The notes: generated by a model not told the origin, from the sequence alone. A stretch of 64,000 nucleotides of DNA from Microbacterium candidum (GCF_030315975.1 NZ_JASXSZ010000001.1:1-64000); one strand, 5' to 3'; shown: positions 51,116 to 62,610, counted from the stretch's first letter. A program made the numbers and translations.

Positions 51116-51712
51116 CTACTCGGCGGGAACCGCCACGACGACCTTCGCGGGACGCAGCTCGACGGAGCCGAGGCGGTATCCCGTCTCGACGACCTCGAGG
51201 ATCGTGGTCTCGGTCACGCCGGGCGTGGGCTGCTGGAAGATCGCCTCGTGCTGCTGGGGGTCGAAGGCCTCGCCCGCGGCGCCGTAGGTGGACAGGCCCA
51301 TGCGCTCCGCGACCGTCCGAAGCTTGTCGGCGATCGCGGCGAAGGGGCTGCCCTCTTCCAGGTCGCCGTGCTTCTCGGCCCGGTCGAGGTCGTCGAGGAC
51401 GGGCAGGAGCCCCTTCGCGACGGCGCCCTGGGCGCGCTCGATCTCGACCTCGCGCTGCTCCTCGGTGCGCCGACGGTAGTTGGCGTACTCGGCCTGCAGG
51501 CGCTTGAGGTCGTTCAGAAGAGCCGACTCGAGGTCGGCGAGTGCCGCATCCTCAGCCGCGGCATCCGCGTTCTGCGCCGCACCCAGGATGTCGTCGACCG
51601 TGAGCTCGTCGTCCTGCGGCTCGGGGCCGGAGGCATTCGCCTCCGACCCCTCACCTGCCGGACGGACCTCGTCGTCGCCGTCACCCGGCGCGGGGAAGTC
51701 CTTGTCCGTCAT
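51116..51712 (-). CDS. grpE: Nucleotide exchange factor GrpE
   Basis: A 198-residue GrpE. It has an acidic N-terminus, the long helix LKRLQAEYANYRRRTEEQRE, GLLPVLDDLDRAEKHGD, and the C-terminal beta domain with GEAFDPQQHEAIFQQP and VVETGYRLGSVELRPAKVVV. It releases ADP from DnaK. It begins 2 bases after the dnaK stop and ends 8 bases before dnaJ. Confidence 0.96.
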   Translation of the reverse strand: MTDKDFPAPGDGDDEVRPAGEGSEANASGPEPQDDELTVDDILGAAQNADAAAEDAALADLESALLNDLKRLQAEYANYRRRTEEQREVEIERAQGAVAKGLLPVLDDLDRAEKHGDLEEGSPFAAIADKLRTVAERMGLSTYGAAGEAFDPQQHEAIFQQPTPGVTETTILEVVETGYRLGSVELRPAKVVVAVPAE

Positions 51713-51714
51713 GC

Positions 51715-53679
<1,965 letters not shown>

Positions 53680-53681
<2 letters not shown>

Positions 53682-53708
53682 CATACGCCGGCACGTCCCG
53701 CCCGTCAA
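53680..53708 (-). promoter_or_regulatory. dnaK promoter
   Basis: On the minus strand TTGACG (53708-53703), exactly 17 bases, TATGGT (53685-53680). This is about 100 bases upstream of the dnaK start and is flanked by two HAIR elements. Confidence 0.85.
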
Positions 53709-53713
53709 ATTAA

Positions 53714-53734
53714 CTTGATATGAACACACTCAAC
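53714..53734. promoter_or_regulatory. HAIR element 2 (imperfect)
   Basis: CTTGATA-N7-ACTCAAC, just upstream of the -35 hexamer. Two mismatches in the left arm, one in the right. Confidence 0.75.
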
Positions 53735-53753
53735 TTTGCTTGACAGCCAGGTG

Positions 53754-53767
53754 GGGACCTAGGTCCC
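53754..53767. promoter_or_regulatory. DosR-like palindrome GGGACCTAGGTCCC
   Basis: A perfect 14-bp palindrome about 46 bases upstream of the dnaK -35. It resembles the DosR/DevR box (GGGACT..AGTCCC core). A NarL-type response regulator gene of that general class lies immediately beyond. The rest of 53768-53990 shows a small GCCCG/CGGGC dyad (53771-53787) and no gene. Confidence 0.6.
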
Positions 53768-53990
53768 TATGCCCGTGCGTGCCGGGCAGGTTGGATGACG
53801 GAGTGCCCCCGCACCTTCAGCGCCGGGCATTCCGCATCCGGAGAGCCGAAGCCGCACACTGGGGAGTGTCGCCGAAACGGCCCGGATGCCAGGACGGGAA
53901 CGGGGCGGGCTGGGCGCCCCTTCCCGGCCCATCCTCTTGTCGGGCCGACCGCGCCACCAGCCGGCGGGCCCGCGGACGTCCGGCGTCGGG

Positions 53991-54638
53991 TCAGCTGTCG
54001 AGGTAGCGCACCACGGCCTGCACGCGACGATGCGACTCCGCGTCCGCCGTGAGGCCCAGCGCGTCGTAGATGCGCGACACGTGCTGCACGACGGCCTTCT
54101 CCGTGAGGAAGAGCCGCGACGCGATGCTCGCGTTCGACAGGCCCTCCGCCACGAGGGCGAGCACCTCCTGCTGCCGCGGTGTCAGCGCGCCGATGGCCGA
54201 GTCGGCGTTGCGCGCGCGGCCCATCATGACCGCGACGACGTCGGGGTCGAGCGCGGTGCCGCCCGCGACGACGCGCTCGAGGTCGGACAGGAACGTGTCG
54301 ATGTCGGCGATGCGCTGCTTCAGGAGGTAGCCCACACCGCCTGCGCCGTCCGCCAGCAGCTCGCGCGCGTAGCGGCGCTGCACATGCTGCGAGAGCACGA
54401 CGATGGCCGTGTCCGGGTGCGAGCGGCGGATCTCCAGCGCGGCGACGAGGCCCTCGTCGGTGTTGGAGGGCGGCATCCGGATGTCGGTGACGACGAGATC
54501 CGGACTCAGCTCACCGACCCGTTCGCTGAGCTGCGACCCGTCGGTCTCCGACGCCACGACCTCGTGGCCGGCGTCGGCCAGCACGAGCTCAAGGCCGCGC
54601 CGGATGAGGGCCTCGTCCTCCGCGATCACGATGCGCAC
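53991..54638 (-). CDS. NarL/FixJ-type response regulator
   Basis: A 215-residue regulator. The receiver domain has the acidic pair in IAEDEAL, the phosphorylated Asp in DLVVTDIRMPP (about 52) and Lys in YLLKQR. The LuxR-type helix-turn-helix spans about 150-210 (LTPRQQEVLALVAEGLSNASIASRL and KAVVQHVSRIYDALG, as two helices). The GTG start overlaps the end of the kinase gene by 13 bases, so the two are co-translated. Confidence 0.93.
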   Translation of the reverse strand: MRIVIAEDEALIRRGLELVLADAGHEVVASETDGSQLSERVGELSPDLVVTDIRMPPSNTDEGLVAALEIRRSHPDTAIVVLSQHVQRRYARELLADGAGGVGYLLKQRIADIDTFLSDLERVVAGGTALDPDVVAVMMGRARNADSAIGALTPRQQEVLALVAEGLSNASIASRLFLTEKAVVQHVSRIYDALGLTADAESHRRVQAVVRYLDS

Positions 54639-56368
54639 GGCAGCTCCGCCCTGAGGGTCGTCCCGCTGCCGGGCTCGGAGCGCACCGTGAGGACGCCGCC
54701 CGCCGCATCCACGCGATCGGCGAGGCCGCGCAGACCCGTCCCGTGGTCGATCGCCGCGGTACCGGACCCGTCGTCGATGATCTCGACCCGCAGCAGGTCG
54801 CGGTCATGGCTCAGGTGCACCCGGGCGGTGCGGGCGTGGGCGTGCTTCACGATGTTCGAGAGTCCCTCCGCGATGACGTGATAGGCCGTGTTCTCGACGG
54901 CGGGGTCGACGTCCGCGCCATCCATCTCATCTTCGAGGACCGTGGCGATCGGCATGCGGTCGACGAGATCCTCCGCCGCCGCGGCGAGTCCCCGTTCGAT
55001 GAGCGCCGCCGGCACCAGGTCGTGGACGAACGCACGCAGGTCGGATGCGGCGGCATCGATGTCGGCGCGCAGGCGCAGCGCCCGGGCGGGCACGTCGGCG
55101 GCGGGAGCCGACGCCAGACGGTGGGCCTCGAGCGCGAGCATCACGAGCTGAGCCTGCAGCCCGTCGTGGAGGTCGCCCGCGATGCGGCGGCGTTCACGGT
55201 CCGCGGCCTCGACGATCCGCTCGCGCGAACGCAGCAGCGCCTCGCGGCTCGCGAGCAGCTCCGCCGTCAGCTGCTCGCCCTCCACCGCGATGGCGACGAC
55301 ATTCCCGGCGCGCGCGACGACGTCGCGGTCCGCCTGCAGCTGCGCGTCGTAGGTGAAGGCGCCGATCGTGCGGCCGTCGCGCTCGATGACGTGCCATCCG
55401 GCATCGGCGGCGGGCCGCCCCAGCTCGGCGCCGTCATCGCCGACGAACGCGTCGCGCTCGGCGACCCAGACCCCGAGCTTCAGCGTCGGATCGCCGAGCG
55501 CGGTCGCCAGCAGCGCCTCGAGCGACACACTCGGGCGCGTCGCGCTGCCGAGCCACGTCGCGAGCTCCTCGAGCTCGCTCGTGCGGGCGAAGCCGCCGCG
55601 CAGGATGCCGACGGCGACGACGACGGGGATGCCGGTGATGAGGGCCAGCTGGATCACCGTGCGAACGAGCGGGTCCATCCCGAGGAGGTCCACGCCGAGG
55701 AATGTCGAGACAGGCGTGTACAGCACCGTGACGATGCCGTAGACGAACAGCGGGATGAGGACGCGGCGCTGCGGACGATCGGCCCTCCGCGCGCGCTGGA
55801 ACAGGACGACCGCTGCTGCGACCATCACGACGGCCCCGGACACGTCCTGCACCGTGCCGAGGATCGCCGCGAGCGCCGGCGCGTCCGCGATCGCGAAGGG
55901 CGGGAACGGTCCGTTCGGGTCCAGGAGATAGTGCGGCGCCTGCAGCACGACCGCCACGACGTAGCCCGCGATGACGATCCACAATGCCGGCCGGGTGAGC
56001 CGACCGGAGGGGAAGGCGAGCAGGAGGTGCAGCGTCGCCGCGAGCGCGACGCTCGCGAAGATCGCCCCGATCGCCTGCAGCATCGGGATCGTGGCGTTGC
56101 CGAGCAGGCCGAGATAGATGATGATGCCGGCCACGACGATGAGGAAGCCCATCGGATTGCTGGGGCGCCGCCGCCAGGCGATGATGCCGCCGGCGATGTA
56201 GGCCCAGAAGATCACGGGCAGCCACCGCAGGATGAATCCGACCGGGCCGTCCACCGGCATGACGGCGTACTGGAACACGCCGAGCAGCAGCGCCGCGACG
56301 GCGATCACGACGAGCGCACGATCCAGCGAGCGCCGCAGCGCGAAGCGGATCCGCGGAACAGGCCCCAT
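54626..56368 (-). CDS. Membrane sensor histidine kinase (HisKA_3)
   Basis: A 580-residue kinase. Roughly eight to nine hydrophobic segments lie in residues 10-260, followed by a GAF-like cytoplasmic region (about 270-380). The dimerisation/phosphoacceptor motif is RERRRIAGDLHDGLQAQLV with the His near 395. The ATPase domain has NTAYHVIAEGLSNIVKHAHA (N box) and VEIIDDGSG / GTGLRGLADRV. The ATG at 56368 follows GGAAGG. The ligand is unknown. It pairs with the response regulator downstream. Confidence 0.92.
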   Translation of the reverse strand: MGPVPRIRFALRRSLDRALVVIAVAALLLGVFQYAVMPVDGPVGFILRWLPVIFWAYIAGGIIAWRRRPSNPMGFLIVVAGIIIYLGLLGNATIPMLQAIGAIFASVALAATLHLLLAFPSGRLTRPALWIVIAGYVVAVVLQAPHYLLDPNGPFPPFAIADAPALAAILGTVQDVSGAVVMVAAAVVLFQRARRADRPQRRVLIPLFVYGIVTVLYTPVSTFLGVDLLGMDPLVRTVIQLALITGIPVVVAVGILRGGFARTSELEELATWLGSATRPSVSLEALLATALGDPTLKLGVWVAERDAFVGDDGAELGRPAADAGWHVIERDGRTIGAFTYDAQLQADRDVVARAGNVVAIAVEGEQLTAELLASREALLRSRERIVEAADRERRRIAGDLHDGLQAQLVMLALEAHRLASAPAADVPARALRLRADIDAAASDLRAFVHDLVPAALIERGLAAAAEDLVDRMPIATVLEDEMDGADVDPAVENTAYHVIAEGLSNIVKHAHARTARVHLSHDRDLLRVEIIDDGSGTAAIDHGTGLRGLADRVDAAGGVLTVRSEPGSGTTLRAELPCAS

Positions 56369-56502
56369 GGCCTTCCATTGTGGCCCGGTGCAGGCGATCC
56401 CGGGACGACCGGCGCGATAGCCTGGGCGCGCGCCGTGACGATGCGGCGCCGCATCCGTCCCCCGTGAGGCCGGATACCGGGCGTTCACCGAAAGGCGTCA
56501 GT

Positions 56503-57822
56503 GTGACCGACATGGACTCCACCGCTGCACCCGCGGCCACCGCCCCCGGCTTCGGGAAGGTGCTCGCCTGGGGACTGTGGGACTGGGGCTCTGCGGCGTT
56601 CAACGCCGTGGCGACGACGTTCGTGTTCACGGTCTATCTCACCGGCCAGGCCTTCGGCGACAAGGTGACGACGACCGGCGCACTGTCTCTCGCGCTGACC
56701 ATCGCGGGACTGCTGGTGGCTGTCACCGCGCCGATCATCGGGCAGCGGACGGATGCCTCGGCCCACCGCAAGCTGTGGCTCGCGGTCAACACCGGGATCG
56801 TCGTCGCGATGCTCGGCCTCATGTACTTCGTGCGGCCGGCGCCGGGCTTCCTGTGGCTCGGGCTCGTGCTCCTCGCGGTCGGCACGGTGTTCTACGAACT
56901 CGCGAGCGTCAACTACAACGCGATGCTCGCTCAGGTGTCGACGCGACGCACCGTCGGGAAGGTGTCCGGCTTCGGCTGGGGCATGGGGTACATCGGCGGC
57001 ATCGTGCTGCTGCTCGTCGTCTACTTCGGCTTCATCCACCCCGACGTCGGCCTGTTCGGAGTCACCGGGACCGACGGGATGTCGGTGCGCGTCTCGATGG
57101 TGCTCGCGGCGCTCTGGTTCGCCATCTCGGCGCTGCCGGTGCTGTTCGCCGTGCCGGAGAACGTGCCGATCGGGGGGCGCGCCCGGGTCGGCTTCTTCGG
57201 CTCGTATCGCGTGCTGTTCCGCGACATCGCACGCCTGTGGCGCGAGGCGCGGCACACCGTCTACTTCCTCATCGCGAGCGCCGTCTTCCGCGACGGACTC
57301 ACGGGCGTGTTCACGTTCGGCGGCGTCCTCGCCGCCGGCACGTTCGGGTTCTCGGCCGGCGAGGTCATCATCTTCGCGATCGCCGCGAACGTCGTCGCCG
57401 GGATCGCGACGATCTCGAGCGGCGCCCTCGATGACCGCTTCGGCGCGAAGCCGCTCATCGTCGTCTCGCTCATCGGCCTGATCGTGTGCGGGACGGCGGT
57501 GTTCCTCTTCCACGACGGCGGCCAGACGGTGTTCTGGATCTTCGGCCTGCTGCTGTGCCTCTTCGTCGGGCCGGCGCAGTCGGCATCCCGCACCTTCCTC
57601 GCCCGGCTCATCCCCCCGGGGCGCGAGGGCGAGGTCTTCGGCCTCTACGCGACGACGGGCCGCGCCGCGGTGTTCCTCGCGCCGATGCTGTTCGGCATCT
57701 TCGTCGCCATCGGCGGCGCGCAGTACTGGGGGATCCTCGGCATCGTGCTCGTGCTGCTCATCGGGCTGCTGCTCCTGCTGCCGGTGAAGGCCGGCGCGCG
57801 TCAGGAGGCGCCGGCCGCCTGA
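56503..57822 (+). CDS. MFS transporter, Atg22/UMF1-like
   Basis: A 439-residue major facilitator with about twelve membrane helices. The N-terminus AWGLWDWGSAAFNAVATTFVF resembles UMF1/Atg22 permeases (read as two adjoining parts). The signature loop between helices 2 and 3 is GQRTDASAHRKLW. The central loop holds RARVGFFGSYRVLFRDI. The GTG at 56503 follows AAAGG; an ATG lies 9 bases on. The substrate is unknown. It is divergent from the sensor kinase. Confidence 0.88.
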   Translation: MTDMDSTAAPAATAPGFGKVLAWGLWDWGSAAFNAVATTFVFTVYLTGQAFGDKVTTTGALSLALTIAGLLVAVTAPIIGQRTDASAHRKLWLAVNTGIVVAMLGLMYFVRPAPGFLWLGLVLLAVGTVFYELASVNYNAMLAQVSTRRTVGKVSGFGWGMGYIGGIVLLLVVYFGFIHPDVGLFGVTGTDGMSVRVSMVLAALWFAISALPVLFAVPENVPIGGRARVGFFGSYRVLFRDIARLWREARHTVYFLIASAVFRDGLTGVFTFGGVLAAGTFGFSAGEVIIFAIAANVVAGIATISSGALDDRFGAKPLIVVSLIGLIVCGTAVFLFHDGGQTVFWIFGLLLCLFVGPAQSASRTFLARLIPPGREGEVFGLYATTGRAAVFLAPMLFGIFVAIGGAQYWGILGIVLVLLIGLLLLLPVKAGARQEAPAA

Positions 57823-57883
57823 CGGCGCGGAGACGAGGCGGATGCCTCATGCGCCCTGGTCCGCGCAGGCGCATCGTGGATGC

Positions 57884-58612
57884 ATGAGCATGCAGACCAG
57901 CCCACGACAGGCCGCAAGCGCCACCCCGCACCTGCCGGACGGCGAAGGCGAGCGGTTCACCGGATTCGGGGTGATGGCGGTCCCGTTCGCCTCGGGTCAC
58001 GTCCTCGCGCTGCGCGTGTGGGCGCGGACCACGATCGGGGCGCCCTATCGCTCGGTGTGGCACCGCGACCCGTCCGGCTCCTGGCACATGTACGTGACGG
58101 CCGCCCCCGAGCGCAGCTGTCCGCGCTACTTCAGCGCCGCGGCGTCTTTCGAGCGCGTTGCGGGGATCGACGTCGAGTGGTCTGATGCCGCCGCCCTGCG
58201 CGTGCGGATCCCGTCGGTGCTCGACTGGACCGTCCACCTGGAGGCGACGCCGGCGACGAAGGCGATGTCCGCGATTGCGCAGATGATTCCGGCGAACGCG
58301 AAGCGCAGCGACGCCGTCCTGGGCGCGATGGGGCCGATGTCACGGCCGGTCCTGCGCACGGGGCGGATGCGCATGGTCGGTGCGGCACCGAACCGGCAGC
58401 GCTTCCAGGTGGTGCCCGAGCGGGTCTGGCGGGTCGCCGCGAGCGCGGCGACGATCGAGGGTGCATCGCTGGGGACGACGCATCCTCTCGACCGTCAGAC
58501 CCGGCTCGGCGACTTCTGGATGCCCCAGCGGGGCGTGTTCTACGTCGGCGACGCACGCTTCGAGGCGTTCGACCCGACGAGGCACGACGCTCCGCGCGTC
58601 GCGACCGCCTGA
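57884..58612 (+). CDS. Unrecognised soluble protein
   Basis: A 242-residue protein that I cannot assign. No signal peptide or membrane segment is visible. It is strand-rich in its first half (GFGVMAVPFASGHVLALRVWART, split by turns; SWHMYVTAAPERSCPRYFS) and ends with TRLGDFWMPQRGVFYVGDARFEAFDP. The pattern of alternating hydrophobic residues suggests a beta-sandwich or lipocalin-like carrier fold (inference only). It lies between an MFS gene and the HD-GYP/LuxR gene, with 40 bases before the latter. Confidence 0.7.
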   Translation: MSMQTSPRQAASATPHLPDGEGERFTGFGVMAVPFASGHVLALRVWARTTIGAPYRSVWHRDPSGSWHMYVTAAPERSCPRYFSAAASFERVAGIDVEWSDAAALRVRIPSVLDWTVHLEATPATKAMSAIAQMIPANAKRSDAVLGAMGPMSRPVLRTGRMRMVGAAPNRQRFQVVPERVWRVAASAATIEGASLGTTHPLDRQTRLGDFWMPQRGVFYVGDARFEAFDPTRHDAPRVATA

Positions 58613-58652
58613 CCCCCTGGCACGAGAGCCGCCGACGGTCGACAATGTCGCC

Positions 58653-60206
58653 GTGGGCGTGACACGGGCGGCTCCCACGCGAGCGGAGCTGCTCGCGGCC
58701 CTGTCGATCGCCATCGACCTGGGACTCGGACAGCCGGCGGAGCACATGCTGCGCTCCGCCGTCCTCGCGAGCCGTCTCGCGGAGCGCCTCGAGCTCGCCG
58801 AGGCGCAGCGCGCCGGCGCCTACGACGCGACGCTGCTCATGTGGATCGGCTGCACCGCGGACTCGCAGGAGTACGCCCGATGGTTCGGCGACGACATCGC
58901 CGTGCGCAGCGCGTCCTACCTCGTCGACTGGTCCGGGCTGCCGTTCGTGCGCTTCCTCGTCGGACACGTCGCGCAAGGGCGCCCGCTCACCGCGCGTGCC
59001 GCGACGCTCGCCGAGATGATGGTGGATGCGCGGGGGCACCTCGCGCAGCTCCTGCACTCGCACTGCCTCTCCGCCTCCATGCTCGCGGCCCGTCTCGGGA
59101 TGCCGCGCGACGTCCAGGCTGCGATCGCCGCCGCATTCGAGCGCTACGACGGTCGCGGCCTGCCGAACGGGCTGCGCGGCGGGGACATCCCGATCGAGAT
59201 GCGGGTCGCGCAGCTCGCCGACACCGCCGAGGTCCATGCACGCCTGGGCGGCGTGGACGCCGCCGTCGCGATGGCGGTCGAACGGCGCGGACGGCAGTTC
59301 GACCCGGTCGTCGTCGACGCCTTCGTCGCGGAGGCCGCGACGCTCCTCGACATCCCGCACGGCGCCGACGCCTGGACCGCAGCGCTCGACTGCGCACCCG
59401 ACCAGGAGCCGCTGACCGACGCCGTGCTCGACGAGACCCTGGCCGCGATCGGCGACTTCGCGGACCTCAAGTGCCCGTTCATGGTCGGTCACTCGCGCGG
59501 CGTCGCTGACCTGGTCCAGTCCGCCGCGCCCGTGATGGGGATGGCGCCGGAGCAGACCATCACGCTCCGTCGCGCCGCGCACCTCCACGACGTCGGCCGG
59601 CTCGGGGTGTCGAACCTCGTGTGGTCGAAGGAGGGTCCGCTCGGCGCCGAGGACTGGGAGCGCGTGCGGATGCATCCGTACCTCGGCGGTCGCGTCCTCG
59701 CGCACGTGCCCGGGCTCGCCGCCGAAGCCGCGCTGGTCCGCGCGCACCACGAGCGCCTCGACGGCAGCGGCTACCCGGCGGGGACCGCGGCGACGGGCCT
59801 CAGCCGCGCGGACCGGCTGCTCGCCGCCGCCGTCGCGTACCGGTCCGCCACCGAGCCGCGGCCCTACCGTCCGGCGTTCGAACCACCGCAGGCGATCGAA
59901 CGCCTCGAGCAGCGGGCGGCACGCGGACAGCTCGATCCGGATGCGGTCGCCGCCATCGCGACGACCGTGAGGGGCCGAGCATCGCGGCGCGCTCTGCCCG
60001 ATGGACTCACACCGCGCGAGGCCGAGATCCTGATGCTCGTCGCACAGGGGCGCAGCAACCGCGACATCGCCGGCATCCTGTCGCTCAGCGAGAAGACCGT
60101 GCGCAACCATGTCGAGCACACCTACGCGAAGATCGGCGTCGTGAACCGCGTCGGAGCGAGCCTCTACGCGATCGACCACGGCTTCCTCGGACGCCCCGGC
60201 GTCTGA
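58653..60206 (+). CDS. Tandem HD-GYP-like / LuxR-type HTH protein
   Basis: A 517-residue protein. A degenerate HD/HD-GYP half lies at about 20-220 (FERYDGRGLPNGLRGGDIP, with the metal His pair missing). A second half at about 280-430 is more complete, with LHDVGRLGVSNLVW and AHHERLDGSGYPAG, as in phosphodiesterases. A LuxR helix-turn-helix ends the protein (LTPREAEILMLVAQGRSNRDI ... KTVRNHVEHTYAKIG). There is no ATG; GTG at 58653 or 58659 is the start. It may hydrolyse a cyclic nucleotide or other phosphoester and regulate genes directly. Confidence 0.85.
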   Translation: MGVTRAAPTRAELLAALSIAIDLGLGQPAEHMLRSAVLASRLAERLELAEAQRAGAYDATLLMWIGCTADSQEYARWFGDDIAVRSASYLVDWSGLPFVRFLVGHVAQGRPLTARAATLAEMMVDARGHLAQLLHSHCLSASMLAARLGMPRDVQAAIAAAFERYDGRGLPNGLRGGDIPIEMRVAQLADTAEVHARLGGVDAAVAMAVERRGRQFDPVVVDAFVAEAATLLDIPHGADAWTAALDCAPDQEPLTDAVLDETLAAIGDFADLKCPFMVGHSRGVADLVQSAAPVMGMAPEQTITLRRAAHLHDVGRLGVSNLVWSKEGPLGAEDWERVRMHPYLGGRVLAHVPGLAAEAALVRAHHERLDGSGYPAGTAATGLSRADRLLAAAVAYRSATEPRPYRPAFEPPQAIERLEQRAARGQLDPDAVAAIATTVRGRASRRALPDGLTPREAEILMLVAQGRSNRDIAGILSLSEKTVRNHVEHTYAKIGVVNRVGASLYAIDHGFLGRPGV

Positions 60207-60230
60207 CACCGGGACGAGAGCGGATAGGCG

Positions 60231-61811
60231 TCAGCCGCCGAGCGTGCCCTCCGCGGCCTCGTTCGGCTGCGGGTCGGGGAGGCGGCGCATGCGGAACGCG
60301 TTCAGCACGCCGACGCCCGCGGCGAGGATCGGGATGAGAAGCGCGACCTGCAGCGCGATGTGCCGCGCTTCGGTGTTGATCGCGATGACCTCCGCCTGGG
60401 TCGCGGGCGTCTCGTCGGAGAGCATCTGCTGCAGGCCCGTGTTCGACATGAGCTGTGCGTCCTCTTCCAGGACGTTCGCCACCTGCGTCTGCTGCGCGGG
60501 GGTCAGCACGTCGCTGGAGTACGCGAGCGACGTGAACGCCGATGCGAGCGTCGCGAGCATGATCGCACCGGCGAAGGCCAGGCCGAACGAGAGGCCGAAG
60601 GAGCCCGCCGCGGAGTTGACGCCGGCCGCCTCGCTGACCCGCTCGTTCGAGATGGGCGACAGGGTGAAGTTGTTCAGCTGCGAGACGAGGAGACCGAGTC
60701 CGCACCCGGTGACGATGAGCGGCAGGGTCAGGAACCAGCCGGACGTAGCGATGGGGACGAGCGGCACGATCGCGATGAGCCCGACGAAGGCGAGCGCGAA
60801 GCCGATGAGGATGAGGTTGGCCGGTCGTCCCTTCGCGCGGCGGCCCGCCCACAGCGCGACGACGAACATGCTGAGCGACAGCGGCGCGATCGACAGGCCC
60901 GCCTGCAGCGCGTTGTACTCGAGCACCATCTGCAGGTAGAGGGGCAGGACGATCATCGTGCCGCCGAGCGCGATCTGCTGCATGAGCTGCCCGCTGACGC
61001 CCGTGCGGAACATCTTCGACGCGAACAGCGCCGGGTCCAGGAGCACCGGCTTGCCGCGCTTCTTGCGCGAGCGGAGCCACCATGCGAGCCCGCCGAGCGC
61101 GACGAGCCCGAGCCCGATGAGGAGGCCGACATATCCGCCGCCCTCCTGCCACACCAGGATGCCGAGGACGACGCCGCCCATGCCGATGACCGACAGGGCG
61201 GCCCCGAGGAGGTCGATCGACCGGTCGCCCGTGTACTTCACGTCCTTCACGAGCCCCACGCCGAGAAGCACCACGAGGATGATCAGCGCCTCGAGCCCGA
61301 AGGCGACGCGGTACGACCAGAACGTCGTGATGAACCCGCCGAGGAGCGGCCCGACGGCCGCGGCGATCGCGGCGGACGCGCCGACGAGCGCGTAGACGCG
61401 CTTCTGGTGCCCGCCGGCGAAGTTGCCGTGGATGAGCGACTGCATCGACGGAAGGAGCAGGGATGCGCCGATCCCGCCCACGATCGCCCAGAAGATGATG
61501 ACGGCCAGGATGCTGCTCGCGAACGTCATCGCGACGGCGCCGACCGCGTAGCCGAGCAGGCCCAGGATGTAGGCGAGCTTGCGTCCGATGAGGTCGCCGG
61601 TCTTCCCGCCGATGAGGATGAACGCCGCCGAGACGAGGGCCTCGAGCGCGATGGCGCTCTGCACGGAGCTCGCCGTCGTGTTCAGCTCCTTGACCACCGC
61701 GGAGATCGAGACGTTCATGATCGAGGTGTCGACCACGAGGACGAACATCGCCATCGCGAGGAGGATCGCAAGGCGCCCGTTGAATTTCTCCGCCGCAGGC
61801 TCGTTGGTCAT
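60231..61811 (-). CDS. MFS drug-efflux transporter (DHA2, 14 helices)
   Basis: A 526-residue permease with about fourteen membrane segments. Motif D1/A regions are seen as DTSIMNVSISAVVKELN (helix 1) and GGKTGDLIGRKLAY (loop 2-3). Motif C is LVGASAAIAAAVGPLLGG in helix 5. The C-terminal extracytoplasmic loop holds a stretch with TPAQQTQVANVLEEDAQLM. These fit proton-driven multidrug exporters of the EmrB/QacA group. It is divergent from the 188-residue membrane protein gene, with a 143-base shared upstream region. Confidence 0.9.
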   Translation of the reverse strand: MTNEPAAEKFNGRLAILLAMAMFVLVVDTSIMNVSISAVVKELNTTASSVQSAIALEALVSAAFILIGGKTGDLIGRKLAYILGLLGYAVGAVAMTFASSILAVIIFWAIVGGIGASLLLPSMQSLIHGNFAGGHQKRVYALVGASAAIAAAVGPLLGGFITTFWSYRVAFGLEALIILVVLLGVGLVKDVKYTGDRSIDLLGAALSVIGMGGVVLGILVWQEGGGYVGLLIGLGLVALGGLAWWLRSRKKRGKPVLLDPALFASKMFRTGVSGQLMQQIALGGTMIVLPLYLQMVLEYNALQAGLSIAPLSLSMFVVALWAGRRAKGRPANLILIGFALAFVGLIAIVPLVPIATSGWFLTLPLIVTGCGLGLLVSQLNNFTLSPISNERVSEAAGVNSAAGSFGLSFGLAFAGAIMLATLASAFTSLAYSSDVLTPAQQTQVANVLEEDAQLMSNTGLQQMLSDETPATQAEVIAINTEARHIALQVALLIPILAAGVGVLNAFRMRRLPDPQPNEAAEGTLGG

Positions 61812-61954
61812 GCGCACAGTGAATCACCAGGACGACCCCGCCGCCACCATTCGAGCGCCGAAGATCGGGGTGCGGCCGCGGCGGGATCGTCGGGTACCTT
61901 AGTCACGCGGGGGCACCCCCTTCGACCGCGCCCAGAGAGAGCCGTCCGACAGCA

Positions 61955-62521
61955 GTGAGCGCCCCCACCATCCCGCTCTCCGAGCGGCGACGCGTCTGGC
62001 GGCACCGCCGCGCTCTCGCGTACTGGGGCGTGCTCTTCGCGTGGACCTTCTCGGTCGCGGGAAGCGTCGCCATCCATCCGCTGCCGCAGATCCGCCTGAT
62101 CGCCCTGTTCGTGCACCTCGCTTCCGTCGTCGTCGGCCTCGGCGCCGCGGTCATGGTCGAGTACAACGGCCTGCTCTGGATGCTGGGGCGCCGCCGCATC
62201 GGCGCGGTCAACGAGGCGGAGCACACCCTGTCGTTCGTCGTGTGGATGGGAATCGCCGGGCTCCTCGCGAGCGGCCTGTTCCTGCATCCCGACCTGGGCA
62301 ATCCGCTCACCGACCTGAAGCTGGCCGCCGTCCTCGTGCTGTCGATGAACGGAGTCGCGGTGACCAGGCTCGCGCACGAGCTGCAGCGGCTGCCGGACGA
62401 CATGCCGTTCCGCCGCACGCCCCGGGCGCTGCGCTGGTGGGCGACCGAGAGCGGCATCGTGTCGCAGCTCGCGTGGTGGACCGCCGTCATCATCGGGATG
62501 CTCAATACCGCAGCACGGTAG
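61955..62521 (+). CDS. Four-helix membrane protein of unknown function
   Basis: A 188-residue protein with hydrophobic segments at about 22-42, 47-68, 90-110 and 160-180. Conserved-looking His residues sit inside or next to helices (HPLPQ, FVHLASV, AEHTLSF, LHPDLG and RLAHEL), which could bind haem or metal, but I do not recognise the family. It starts with GTG. It is divergent from a DHA2-type exporter. Confidence 0.7.
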   Translation: MSAPTIPLSERRRVWRHRRALAYWGVLFAWTFSVAGSVAIHPLPQIRLIALFVHLASVVVGLGAAVMVEYNGLLWMLGRRRIGAVNEAEHTLSFVVWMGIAGLLASGLFLHPDLGNPLTDLKLAAVLVLSMNGVAVTRLAHELQRLPDDMPFRRTPRALRWWATESGIVSQLAWWTAVIIGMLNTAAR

Positions 62522-62568
62522 GCAATCCCACAGGGACACGCCGACTCATCTCGGTACCATCGGGTAAT

Positions 62569-62589
62569 GCCGACACGCTGGGGGTCGGC
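62569..62589. promoter_or_regulatory. Small inverted repeat before the VWA gene
   Basis: GCCGAC ... GTCGGC with a 9-base loop, 22 bases before the start codon of the next gene. It may be a leader hairpin; no further support. Confidence 0.35.
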
Positions 62590-62610
62590 CCGAACCCTCG
62601 CCGGAGAGCC

